From contig JALQBC010000004.1 in NCBI GenBank assembly GCA_023375675.1, forward strand, positions 434,001-498,000: 64,000 nucleotides of DNA, written 5' to 3'. Positions 54,092 to 64,000 of this stretch are shown one piece after another. The notes under the pieces are model-generated. The model did no database searches and had not been told where the DNA came from. It saw nothing but the letters and a program-made list of their open reading frames with translations. The position numbers and the translations under genes are program-made. The stretch's first letter is position 1, and every line of letters begins with the position of its first letter. Source of the DNA: Cytospora piceicola (Eukaryota > Ascomycota > Sordariomycetes > Diaporthales > Cytosporaceae).

Positions 54092-55957
54092 TTACCAGGT
54101 CTCAGCGATGTACTGGCCAACCTGCTTCTTCAGGTCCCAGAAGTTCTTGGCCTCGTCGTGGCCCAGGTTGCCCTTCTTCATGGCGACGTCAACAAGCGCA
54201 TCTTCGACGCCCTCGCCCATGCCCTTGCTACTTCCGCAGACGAAGACGCGGCCATCCACGGCGTTGACGACATACCACACAAGGTCGGCTTGGTTGATAA
54301 CTTCCTCCTGCACATAGCGGCCCTCGCCCACACGGCTTTCCACCACACGCTTCACCTCGTCCTCGTGCACACCCCACTCGCCGCTATAGATCTCGTCGAC
54401 AAGGGAGTCGCGGATACCCTGGAGGACCCAGACCTTGTTGGCACAGTTGGCCGTCTTGAGACGGCGCTGGACGAAGCCACGGAAGGGTGCAACGCCCACG
54501 CCAGCCCCAATAAGCAGCATGGGCCCGTCGGACACGAACTCCTTGGCCAGCGGGTTCGCCATAAGACCCTTGAACATGGGGATGTAGAGCTGGGGCTCCT
54601 TCTCGCCCCTCGCCTCAGCCTCGAGGAATTTAATGGCCTGTCGCTGGAAGAAGCCCGACCCCACACCGTTCCTTGTTCCCCTTTTCCAATCAGGGCTGTC
54701 ATGGACCGTGACTGCGATCTCGATCAGGCGATGTGTCTTGCCGTCTCGGGTCAAGTACGAGTCGTGAGGGTCATTGGAAAGAGAGTAGAAACGGGGCATA
54801 AGAGGCTGAAGGACGGAGAGAAGAAGGTCCAGCGGGGGCTTCGAGCTGGGGAACGCATGCAGAAGCTGGGAGACTGAAACGTGGGGTCCAGTTCGGAAGT
54901 CGCAGAAAACTCCTTGACCTTCTCCAGAGCAGATGAACAGCAGGATCTTTCGCTCATTCTCTTCTGTCGCGTGCTCAGCCAAGACACGTAGCAGGTGCTT
55001 GGTAGGTGGGTAGGACTGGATATCTGAACACCAAGCCAAGAGATCGCGGCGCGTTGTGACGAGCTCTCGGGCCTTCTCATCACCCCAGACTGTAGGCCAG
55101 CGTCCCTTGGTTGTTCGCAGTGCGACGGGCTTGTCGCGCAAGAAGCGTGGTATCAAGAGAAGGTCGAGGATTTCGTCGACTTCGGACTCGTCGTTGGGGG
55201 CGGAAACACCAATGGCTCCTCCAACCCTGAAGTCGACGCCCTCAGTATCAGGGTAGTTGGTAATGTCTATATCGAAGTGGAAAGTTCTCTTCTCAGCACC
55301 AGGTCGAGTCAACTCTCGTGTTTTGTGCATGCGAGCTGGAAAGACGTGGTGTGGAGGATGCGGTTGGACAAAGTTTGGGGGCTGGATCGATGTGTCGAGG
55401 TCTTGGACGCTAAGTTGCTGCAGGGCCGTCTTAGCAGTCTGCAGTAGGTTGTCGCTATCCCTGTCGCTTGCTTGTGATGTGGCGGTGGGTGCAGGAGAAG
55501 GTATGTCGGATGGTCGTCGCAAAGGCTCCAGGAATGCAGATTGCTCTGGCATCTCGACGATGTTGGTTAGGGTGGTGGGAATTTCATCGATTGCCAAGCA
55601 CAAAGACCGGAATGCGTCATTGTCAGGGTGCTGCACTGTCTCATACTTGACGCCATCCTTCTTTCCCTTGATGCTGAGACAGCAGCCTCCTCCACAACAC
55701 CTTGCGGCCAGTTGAGCAGTGGACTCTCCTGTGATGCGCTGGACATCTGCAGCGCTCTGGACAATTAGCCTTGTAGAGGCGCGTCTTCGGCGTTGCCCGG
55801 TTGTATGGTCAGGGGTCTCCGTGTCGTCGACCTCATCTGCAGAGTCAGAATAGGTAAGGCTAGGAGCGGTGGAAGGAGCGTTGAGCTCTTTGGGCTCTTC
55901 AGGCGCACAGTGGCTGACAGACTCGACTGTAGCCTGTGATGGTGATTGAGCCTGCAT
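54092..55957 (-). CDS. FAD/NAD(P)H reductase of the diflavin type without an FMN domain
   Basis: 621 residues from the ATG at 55957. An in-frame ATG at 56143 would add 62 Arg-rich residues resembling a presequence; I prefer 55957 because the DNA before it looks like a fungal leader. The C-terminal two-thirds is the cytochrome P450 reductase/sulfite reductase-type module: FRVGGAIGVSAPND, the FAD-binding RFYSLSN (in place of RxYSxxS), the nucleotide-binding GAGVGVAPFRGFVQRRL (about 510), VFVCGSSKGMGEGVEDAL and a final aromatic residue, YIAETW. No flavodoxin domain precedes it. Instead there is an N-terminal region with RCCGGGCCLS (Cys 87, 88, 92 and 93). The partner that receives electrons is unknown; the Cys cluster might bind a metal or metal cluster. 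Confidence 0.85.
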   Translation of the reverse strand: MQAQSPSQATVESVSHCAPEEPKELNAPSTAPSLTYSDSADEVDDTETPDHTTGQRRRRASTRLIVQSAADVQRITGESTAQLAARCCGGGCCLSIKGKKDGVKYETVQHPDNDAFRSLCLAIDEIPTTLTNIVEMPEQSAFLEPLRRPSDIPSPAPTATSQASDRDSDNLLQTAKTALQQLSVQDLDTSIQPPNFVQPHPPHHVFPARMHKTRELTRPGAEKRTFHFDIDITNYPDTEGVDFRVGGAIGVSAPNDESEVDEILDLLLIPRFLRDKPVALRTTKGRWPTVWGDEKARELVTTRRDLLAWCSDIQSYPPTKHLLRVLAEHATEENERKILLFICSGEGQGVFCDFRTGPHVSVSQLLHAFPSSKPPLDLLLSVLQPLMPRFYSLSNDPHDSYLTRDGKTHRLIEIAVTVHDSPDWKRGTRNGVGSGFFQRQAIKFLEAEARGEKEPQLYIPMFKGLMANPLAKEFVSDGPMLLIGAGVGVAPFRGFVQRRLKTANCANKVWVLQGIRDSLVDEIYSGEWGVHEDEVKRVVESRVGEGRYVQEEVINQADLVWYVVNAVDGRVFVCGSSKGMGEGVEDALVDVAMKKGNLGHDEAKNFWDLKKQVGQYIAETW

Positions 55958-57254
55958 CCTGTGGGTAGAGGATGATTTAAGGGTGGCTACTTGATTGTAG
56001 AAGTGGCTGTTGGAGTGCAGACTGCGGTCTTTTCCAAGAGGAAAACTCGGCCGGATTTGACGTAGAGTGCGTACGTTGCGACGGCGAGGAAGGTGCAGAC
56101 TGAAATGGGATGGTCTTGATATTGTTACACTAGTCTGTTGCATGCATAACCTTGCTGGTAGGAAGGGAAGTTTGAGGCTGGTATCAGACGGTCGAGCCAC
56201 GGTCGGTCGAGTGATTATTTCTGAAGAAGAGGAAAAAAAGACTTCGTGAAAGTGTGGTAATGTGGTGGCGAATTAGGCAAGACTTGAAAGATGACTGATG
56301 CTAGGGAATCAAGTCGGAATATCGAGTTGTCGATGTCCTCGGAATGCAGATATAGATGTAAATGGAAATGCGATTGGCTCGTCAAAAAGCATACAATACA
56401 ACAGGAACTACCACAAGAAGTTTGCTTGGTTACAAAGTCGATGGGATGGTTTCCAAATGTTGGGGTTCAGAGGGGTTTTGATCTTGATCTGATAAAATCA
56501 ATCGATGATGAACGACTGAGACAAAACTGGGCCTAGTGCCGCGTGCACCCCGGTTGTCCAATTAAGACCTGCCCGTTGGGACACTGTGTATTTGGAGTCT
56601 CCACCACATTGCAGTACACTATTGAAGTACCTATCTAAGGATCCGTATAAGGTTGCAAAACCCCCGATGTTCGGTGCATGAGATCTGGCCAGACGTTCAC
56701 TGCGTACTGCGTACTGCGTACTGCGTACTGCGTAGTAACTGTCCGGGTGTAGGCCATCAGTTTGTTTCCAGTCTGTTTCTCACCTTCCAAAATCTACCTT
56801 GGACATTAATTGTACACTCCCTAGCTGCCTAGGTATACACTGTACTACATATACTCTCAGTTACCCCAGGCTCTCCACTTACCCTGTCACCTTGGCACCC
56901 TATGCAGTATGCTGATCTGGAGTCATCGAATGTTAATATTGCGTGTCGCATTTTCCGGATTTTCCGGGAGTGGCCGTGTTCCAATTCAAATTAGGAGGCT
57001 ACAAATATTAAATCCACAAGCAGTCGGTGGTAATGCAAGAACGAGGCTCAGCGGGGTGATGTTGGCCAGTTGGTTGCTGCTACTGGGTAATAATATTGAA
57101 TTGACTTTGATATTCATTCATCATGCTTCCTTCTGGCCAACTAGCCTGAGTAGCTACCACGGTACTGTTGCAAGAGTGAGCAGTGCTTTCTGTGCCCCCT
57201 TTCTCTTTCTGATTACCTACTTAAGTAGGTACGTAGGATGATGGGTTCTTCGCA
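55958..57254. other. Upstream region of the reductase gene and gene-poor DNA
   Basis: It holds the reductase promoter (and possible N-terminal extension up to 56143), then unannotated DNA. A 7-bp repeat lies at 56699-56733 and a CCTAGGTATAC motif near 56830. Small ORFs have no recognisable features. Confidence 0.5.
56699..56733. repeat. Five tandem copies of a 7-bp unit (ACTGCGT)
   Basis: ACTGCGT occurs five times without a mismatch. Confidence 0.9.
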
Positions 57255-57960
57255 ACGACAGATATCCGTACAGATATATACCTACCATACCGCGCGGACG
57301 GGTCTTTTAGAAACTGTTCGGGACTATTTTTAGCTAACGTTCAGAGGTACACTATACTAAGGGTAGGAAACCATTTCTAAGCTAAATTAGTTTAAAACTT
57401 TTAAACGGTACCGTACGAAAGCTAGGTTACCGTATAAAAGTAATATTTATAGCAGTAAAAGACCGGAATCACTTCAGGCTTTTTTCTAGCCGTCGTAGAA
57501 TTAAAAAGGGGTCTTTTTTCTCTTATTACATTTCTCTTCTTACGTAAGGAGGGGTAGCTAAGTCGGTAGGTACCGTAGAGATTGATTATTCACTTATTAA
57601 CCAGGACTTTAAACCTTATATAAGGTCTCGTATAATTCTTTAATGTTACCGGTGGTGTTCTTTCCTTAAATATTTATAACCTGCCTAGATGCCTACCTAC
57701 CTAGGTACCTAAGTAGGTACGGTAGGTACCTACCTACGTAAGTACCTAAACACCTAGGTAACGGTCCTTTAAAACGATATAAAGCCTCGAAATAATTTAA
57801 AGCTTCGAAATAATTTAAAGCTTTAAAATATTTTAACCTAAAGACTATAGCAAGCTAACGTTAGGCCGGAAATGGTTTTAGAGCCCCTATACCGTGCCCA
57901 CCACTATTTCAGAAAGGGTCGCCTGCGCGGTATGGTACTATATAGGTAGATATCCGGCTC
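57255..57960. repeat. AT-rich, TpA-rich, CpA-poor island (RIP-like repeat relic)
   Basis: About 700 bases with abundant TpA and very few CpA or TpG, while CpG steps remain. This is the dinucleotide bias left by repeat-induced point mutation of duplicated DNA. It includes a near-tandem stretch at 57780-57835 (AAAGC(C/T)TCGAAATAATTT repeated) and a cluster of CCTAGGTA-type motifs at 57665-57770. No open reading frame of useful length survives. The island is probably a mutated transposon fragment, but no transposon family can be named. Confidence 0.6.
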
Positions 57961-60000
57961 CCGAATCAGAATGGCGTAAATCCTGCAGAAGATTGCATGG
58001 CCTCACGGAACAACAACATTGGATGATCAACTGATGTTCGCCGGTTCCCGGCTCCGGCTCCCGGCTCCCGGGTACACATCCCAGAACTGCTATGATGGAA
58101 TGGATTGTCATCTCCAGACTATGGCATATCAGGCATATGTATGGTACCTAGGTATCTAGTCACATACAATACATCATCTCATCTCACCAAGATACTTATA
58201 CTTGATTCCTCTATCTTTGAAAAGCTAGAGCCAGGGCTGGTTCTGTAGTGGCAGACAGAATTGGGGAGGCGGATAACGAAGGGAGGGGGGCTTGGTCGAC
58301 CCGAATCCACATCCCGAACACGGACATGGCCCAATACTCGCCTCCGTTATTCCTTTATTCCTTTATTCCTCCCAAGGGCCATCCAGAAGGCAATCCAGAA
58401 GGCATGATCTTCCATATGATCTTACCCAGATTGTTGCTCTTGTCTCTGCCTCCAATCTCGCCTTGACAGGGCTTTCACCCCAGATCAGGCATCGCTGATC
58501 GCAGCAATTGTTTCTAGAAGCGCCCTCCTAAGGCTCTCCCCACTCTACAGTGTATGTAGATTGACATTGCCGAGGGCCGTAGCCGAGGAGGCCCTTATCG
58601 GGTGCATGGGAATGGCGTCAGGGGCGTCTTCTCCAAGCGAACAGGCTGTTCCTCGTGACTTGTCGCTTGTTGTCACAAGATGGTTGCCGAATGAGTTCTT
58701 AACCGGCAGTAGGCCGGGTGATGTAGTGCATGTTTCGTCGTCAGCGAACACGTTATTCGCGAACATCGAGACTGGAAACATGGGGTGACCGGATGATAGC
58801 GCGAAAGGGGGAAAGGAAACCCGAATCCTCCAGCCCAGAACAGTCAAAAAAAACCACTGCACAGTGTAAAGGGTCCAGAAAACGAGAGGGAGAAGGTACC
58901 CGGGGTTCCCCTTGTCTGCAAGCTTATCTGATCCGGTATCGGCTTTAACGTGGCGTCGTCTGGGCCTGCCGCTTTCCAGAGACCGAGGCCGTCTTTGGTT
59001 GACTGATTGATCAGATAAGATTACCAGCTCACCCTTCTTCATCTCCACATCCGACCTTTCTGCAGTACAGTGGTTCTTGCATTCTCTCTGCTACTACGTA
59101 GACCACTTTCTATATGCGCTGGACTGACAGGCGACAGCTGTTCACTTCGTCCGCCGTGGATCTTTGCCCCAACAAAACAGGGGGCCACCAACTAGTATTG
59201 CGCATCTTCTGGACGCCATGCAAAAGGCTAGATTTGTTGTGGGAGAAAAAGGAACAATAAAAAGACATATTAAACGATTATAAGCTTTTTTATATTTAAT
59301 TTTAAAGAAAGCTAAAAAGGAAAGGATGCACGACGCCCAGCTCTGCCCAGCTGCCTAGTCTCTCCCCCCCTTGTCCAGGAGAGACTTCTCAGGGGTAGGT
59401 CGGTCGTCTGCGCCTTGGCAAACACAATTTCGGATGGGAGACTCAAGTGAGCCACGAATGATTGTTTCATCGCGGCGGGGCACCGTGGTGTAAACGATGG
59501 GCCTAATAGGTCCGGAAGTTTATTTGGGATTTGCAGTTGGAGCATCTTCCTGCAGGCCCGAATAGGGAGGGCTCACCAACTCATTGGAACGGGACATCTG
59601 AGTTGTCAGCCGGTGGACGATGCCATGCTGCAGCTACACAGTTCGCAGACTTCCGTCAAGCGCGAGGAAGCAGAAAAGCAGAAAAGCAGAAAAGCAGAAA
59701 ATAAAACACTAGGGAAGACGTGCATTCGGTATCGGTAAGAGCGCATCACGAATTGATTATGCACCACAACGGAAATCCAGCGGCACAGCTGTAGGTGCAA
59801 GGCCAGTTGTCGCCTGATGCTCCACCAGTTGTGTTAATTCATCATCGCCGAACACGGACATCCACGACCACAACAACAACTGTTGTACAACTACACTCTT
59901 CGAAGTCAGCGAGGGTCCGCCGTCGGGGTTGACCCACGATGGTCTCACTCAACAGGCATTCTAGGCTTCTTACGGAGGAGAGTCTAATGACGATCCAGCA
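57961..60000. other. Gene-poor region with microsatellites
   Basis: No supported gene. It contains TTTATTCC repeats at 58347-58370 and a second short AT-rich patch at 59250-59310, which resembles the RIP-like island. The 167-codon minus ORF at 58545-59048 has no recognisable domain, and codon choice is not convincing. Confidence 0.5.
59669..59700. repeat. Four tandem copies of an 8-bp unit (AGCAGAAA)
   Basis: Four exact AGCAGAAA units stand in tandem. Confidence 0.9.
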
Positions 60001-61097
60001 TGCAACCCCCATGCTACAGTGAACGAACAAGGATGGCAACAGTCTGCAACAACGAAGGAATACCCATTGGACTATGCAAGACATGTGGACTGGGAATTGG
60101 CCCCTCTGCCTGCTTGGTGTCTTGGAGCTGCGATGATGACCAGAGACACTAGGCACAGCCTAGTATCTCCTGGTCTTCGAGGGCTCCCTCCGCTTCCCCA
60201 TGGTATCCGGGTTCTCTTTTCTAAGATGCGTCCGTGAGCCCGGACCTCGACTCATCCCAGCCTACATATGAGAAGTGCCGTAAGACCTAATGCAGGTACA
60301 AACGGACTACCCACAATAATGGACGACAACAAGTGGCCCACTATGGGACACCCAACCATGTGGGCAATTCAGGCAGAAGAGGTAGGTTGTAGCATGGGGG
60401 TTGGCTACTTGGGGCTTTGCTGATGCTGCCTCGCTGGAACGCCGGCAGCTTGCGCCTTTCGCTGTCTCTATTGATGGCGCAGACCACAAGAGGATCAACT
60501 CCTTTGGACTATGTGACTGCCCGTCCATGGATGTCTCAACCTCGTTGCTGTACGGTGCAGGATGTCGTGCAACCTGACATCGGAATTTGGAGGAAGACTG
60601 ACTGAACCCACTGACGATGTCCGAGCGCGGCTGTTGACAGAGATAGCACAGGCCAGTCAGTTGGAGGGAATTTCGTGGAAATAACTTCATGCGATGCGTT
60701 CGAGAGTGATCTTGAAGCGTGGCTGAAGTAATCCTGTCTCCTTTGTTGCCCTCGGGCTGATGAGATGAGTGGCTCTGTTCCACATAATAGCGCAATGCGA
60801 AACTGTACAGCCCTACGGATCGACACTTCTCTCACAACCTGCGACCGCGAACTCGGTCTCACGATATGCTCCAGTCGGCAATACCACAGAGGTTCCTATG
60901 TACCCGGCTACACTGTGTCAGCAACGTGGTACTTCACCAACGACAAAGCAAGCAAGATTCGCTCTTCCTATGCTATACTCGAAGCCACGCCAAACCTCTC
61001 GCTTCTGAGGACACTGCGGTCCTTGGGCCTCGCGGACTTGACCACAAACAACCATGGAGACAGCTGGTGTAGCAGAATATGACAGTTCTCAGTGGAG
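60001..61097. other. Gene-poor region
   Basis: No supported gene. ORFs of up to 160 codons on both strands overlap one another and show no domain. Confidence 0.45.
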
Positions 61098-61184
61098 ATG
61101 TTAAGCCTCTGTTTCCTAGCAACATTGTTGCTGCTTAATGCTGTCATCGCTCATGTTTCCGTCTCGATATCTCCTTGTCCCTGA
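61098..61184 (+). pseudogene. Signal-peptide remnant followed by a 26-bp duplication
   Basis: An ATG at 61098 begins a strong signal peptide (MLSLCFLATLLLLNAVIAHV), but the frame stops at 61184 inside the first copy of a 26-bp tandem duplication. A Cys-containing frame (YVACETLPGNAAPGDTITQ) resumes after the duplication in a different frame. This fits a small secreted protein gene disrupted by the duplication. The family is not recognised. Confidence 0.35.
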
Positions 61185-61224
61185 TCTCAGGATATCCCCC
61201 TTGTCCCTGATCTCAGGATATCCC
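61173..61224. repeat. Exact 26-bp tandem duplication
   Basis: CCTTGTCCCTGATCTCAGGATATCCC appears twice head to tail, at 61173 and 61199. Since 26 is not a multiple of three, it shifts any frame across it. Confidence 0.95.
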
Positions 61225-61849
61225 CCTTATGTCGCTTGTGAAACTCTTCCTGGCAATGCTGCACCAGGAGACACCATCACCCAACTCCCCTTTGGTTGTG
61301 TCACGTATCGAGCCGCATCGAACTACATAAGTCCGCTAACAAAATCGCACTCCTCGGCCCTCTGTGGTTGCTCCCATAACACCAATGTTGAATATCCCAT
61401 CACTGAGCCACTACTTCAATGAGGTGGAGTCAGCCATTGATTGCTTCCTACCCACCCTTCTGGTAGTAAGAGTCTGCATGTTAGCTGCTTTATACGCTTT
61501 TGGTGCGGTGTTACTACCATATCTGTTTGGTTGGTCCAGTCACCACAATTGAGCAAAGCGAAGCAAGCCAGGGTGCCAACATACAAGGCGTCCATGATCA
61601 AGTGGTGATTCGACACCGAGGCCTTGGATGTGAACTTGTAATCCAAGGTGCAAGAGAAGTGTCAGGTACCGCACTTCGAAAGCAAGATGCTAACTAACAA
61701 ATACACCATCTCTACGATCAAGTGCATCAGACCAAGGCGACAAGACGGGGTCCAGGTCTTGCTTCCGGCAAAGCTCATTGGCGAGTTGAACGGTCTCCCA
61801 GATGAGAGGACAACTTTGCCGTGCACATCTTTTCTCGCGCAGGTCAAGC
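61225..61849. other. Gene-poor region between two relics
   Basis: It includes the continuation of the secreted-protein remnant to about 61420. The rest has no supported gene. Confidence 0.45.
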
Positions 61850-62484
61850 TGCATTCCTGTCCATCGTGGCTGAGGACTGTCGGGCAGTACCTCGCGTAAG
61901 GCCCCCGGAGGGCCAGGCAGGACGAGCACAGGGCGAGGCAGATGCCAAAAGCCCCACCGTTGAGGAGCCCGGCGACCTGGTCCGATGGCTGCTGGGGCGG
62001 GCCCTCCGAGCACGGTCGACCGGCTGGGGGCTCGCAAGGACCTCACGGCCAGGCTCAGGCCCAGGAAACTACATATACAGCTTCACGAAGAAGGTCCGAT
62101 GGCCCTCGGGCGACGTCGCCTCGCCCGTCCACGAGGCCGTCCGGCCCGTCGACCTCTCCGGCGCCACGCAACATCCCCGGTTCTCGCCCCGCAGTGTGGC
62201 ATCAGCCGCGACGGAGGGTGGCCTTTCCGGACCCGGCGATCTTCAATGCCCTGGCGGGTTCAGCTCGGCGACACAGACCTGGACTTCATGGCGGCGCTTC
62301 CTCGCGGGCAGCGAGATCAAGATGCTTGTTGTTGGCGTGTTTTCTGATTCATGTTGACATGAGGCTCCAGGACGGGGAGGAGAGGCCCAAGCCGATGATT
62401 CTGATGATGCCCAAGACGCCGGACCCCAATGCGCAGCTCTTCTTCAGGCGGCGAATGGCAGGGGTCGGCGATGGGATATGGTGA
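61850..62484 (+). pseudogene. Frameshifted GC-rich gene relic, family unknown
   Basis: A GC-rich island in AT-rich surroundings. Protein-like pieces on the plus strand occur in successive frames: YIYSFTKKVRWPSGDVASPV to about 62165, FPDPAIFNALAG near 62235, GDTDLDFMAALPRG near 62270-62310, FLAGSEIKMLVV near 62310, then MRLQDGEERPKPMIL to about 62460. No introns explain the switches. It looks like a decayed conserved gene; I cannot name it. Confidence 0.35.
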
Positions 62485-63564
62485 GCACGCACATGCGTAC
62501 CTATGTTCTAGTCCACGGGGAATGCATAGTAGAAATATAGCAATCCAGTTGTCTCCATAGCTACCGACCTGATAGATGATGGGAAGGAAACTTGGGGGCA
62601 ACGACGTTAGAATCGGCAGGTGGAATGTCTACCCTGTCCAACTCAAGCACATGTATGATATAATTCATTCGTACTATACCCGACATGTAAATATGTGCAA
62701 CTTGGACGGGCGGAGGGGGAAGACCAGCCACCCACTCACCACCAATCCAGCCCTCGTAATAGAGAATGAACGTATTGTTGATTTTATCAACGACTTCACT
62801 GTCAAAATGCGAGACGACAATGCGGAAGGGCACCCCTATTCGTAACCTGGGTATTCGGTTGACGACCATAATACGCCAACCCGCCCTCCTCTCGTTGAAG
62901 AAGACTTGTCGGTCCCTTGATGGGGGATCAGCCGCACTTGTGTGTCAGTCCACGTGGTTTTCGCCTTCGGAGTGCAAGGATACATCAGAGTGATGAAGTG
63001 ATTGAGTGACCTTGTCCCGATTCGCCTCCTTAATCCATCATGACAGCTATGTGATAACGTCATAGGGGAACCCTTGGGATCCAACCGACAGTTGATCAAC
63101 ATACATATGCCCGATATGCTGGCTCGCACTTACTGTCGCCCCTTATCCTGTCTACCTTTTTCTTCACGGAATATGCCCAAGTGTAACGTTGAGGGATCAT
63201 GGATGCCTCGCCCTTTAGATGTGAACCATGTTCTACGTACCGTGTGTGTAATTATCTACCTAGGTAGGTAGGTGTCCACCACACGGAATACTTAGATGCG
63301 CTTACCTCCTCCACGGATGCCCTCCTGGGCGGACTACCTACCTATGTAGGTATGACGAAGTCACCTCCAGGCATGATCCAATGCTCCGCGCGTTTCAAGG
63401 CACACAAGATCTTTATGACGACATAAATACATCTGCAAGAATGCTGCTGTAAAAAGGCATTTGCTCCCTATATTCTCGCTGCTAAGCTACACCTCTTTGA
63501 CACCAATACCAGACGCCGGATCCCACCCTTCATTTCGGTCGTCACTCATAACTTTTCCCGCATA
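62485..63564. other. Gene-poor region
   Basis: No supported gene. Overlapping ORFs on the two strands at 62561-62869 cannot be told apart. CCTAGGTAGGTAGG and TACCTACCTATGTAGGTA motifs lie near 63256 and 63338. Confidence 0.45.
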
Positions 63565-63775
63565 CTAAGTACAATGGTTATGTTGCTTCCATGATTGCAC
63601 ACCAATGAGCTTCTCAATCTGGGCATGACAGTCAGAGATCGCGGATTGCAAACGCCGCTCGCAACGTCGGCAGGTCGGCAGAGAGGCCCTTGACATGAGC
63701 TCTTTCGAGTTCGTCGATATGGTCGACGCCGGAGAGGCAGGCCATAGGTTGGTCTCTGGGCACACGGGCTAAAGC
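63565..63775 (-). CDS. Possible last exon of a gene entering from the right edge
   Basis: After a TTTAG acceptor-like site at about 63776, the minus strand reads PVCPETNLWPASPAS, then CRRCERRLQSAISDCHAQIEKLIG to a stop at 63565. The sequence is protein-like with paired Cys, but no upstream exon can be identified inside the window. Low confidence. Confidence 0.2.
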
Positions 63776-64000
63776 AAGCCGTGCTCGACACTTGCCGCTA
63801 ACCGACAGCGCACTAATTGTGTTCATATCCTTTCATAATCCATATCGCTCCAATTCAGCACAGTTGCCACTGAGGTTCAGTTCAGTAAATTGTGGACGGA
63901 GCCAACAAAGTCCGTACCATGGGACGTCAGTTCCAGGACCACGGACACCTCATCAACAGGCACGAAAAGCAATTTAGTGCCGTTGTTCTGCCCTCCCTAG
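63776..64000. other. Right-edge sequence without a supported gene
   Basis: About 225 bases with only short ORFs. It could contain an upstream exon of the possible minus-strand gene. Confidence 0.4.

Noticed and set aside
58545..59048. 167-codon minus-strand ORF
   Set aside because: No domain, no start context and no compositional sign of selection; it lies in a gene-poor region with many random ORFs.
62561..62869. Overlapping ORFs on both strands
   Set aside because: Each is about 90-100 codons, neither has a recognisable domain, and the strand cannot be decided.

Overview
This window is chromosomal DNA of a filamentous ascomycete, most likely a Sordariomycete. It carries conserved fungal single-copy genes on both strands, introns of about 58-87 bases with GT-AG borders (one probable GC-AG) and CTAAC/CTGAC-like branch sites, a single large formin, short intergenic spaces and a CpA-poor, TpA-rich repeat island that looks like repeat-induced point mutation (RIP). 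I saw no rRNA, CRISPR array, bacterial-style operon or convincing tRNA.

Layout. 0-4.5 kb: a divergent pair of secreted cell-surface genes, one running off the left edge. 5.6-18.2 kb: the formin (SepA/Bni1 type), a small single-pass membrane protein whose three exons were assembled here, a RING-finger protein and the checkpoint clamp subunit Hus1. 18.9-30.2 kb: Sec16 (ER exit sites) and, divergent from it, a Neo1-type P4-ATPase. 30.6-33.8 kb: two mitochondrial redox genes in tandem, CYC2-like and AIM32-like. 34.6-37.5 kb: a stand-alone Helo-like-domain gene, decayed-looking coding fragments and the proteasome assembly chaperone Pac3. 38.0-50.3 kb: the DEAH helicase Ecm16/Dhr1, a pRiA4b ORF-3-like protein, Mediator subunit 6, an MMTAG2-like protein divergent from it, a 2EXR-type protein and a membrane-anchored Ubp1-type deubiquitinase. 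50.3-56 kb: a frameshifted gene relic, a nitroreductase and an FAD/NAD(P)H reductase. 56-64 kb: gene-poor, with the RIP-like island, microsatellites, a secretion-signal remnant and another frameshifted relic.

The genes are mostly unrelated housekeeping functions: polarity, ER-Golgi traffic, membrane asymmetry, ribosome biogenesis, proteasome assembly, transcription and the DNA-damage checkpoint. The linked themes are the paired cell-surface genes on the left, the Sec16/Neo1 pair sharing an upstream region, and the CYC2/AIM32 pair. The most unusual items are the repeat-built wall protein with cadherin-like modules, the solitary Helo-like domain beside a decaying gene, the bacterial-type pRiA4b ORF-3 domain, a stop-free intron in MED6 whose length is a multiple of three, an ATGA-overlapping upstream ORF at the deubiquitinase, and a recurrent CCTAGG-centred palindrome in the intergenic DNA.
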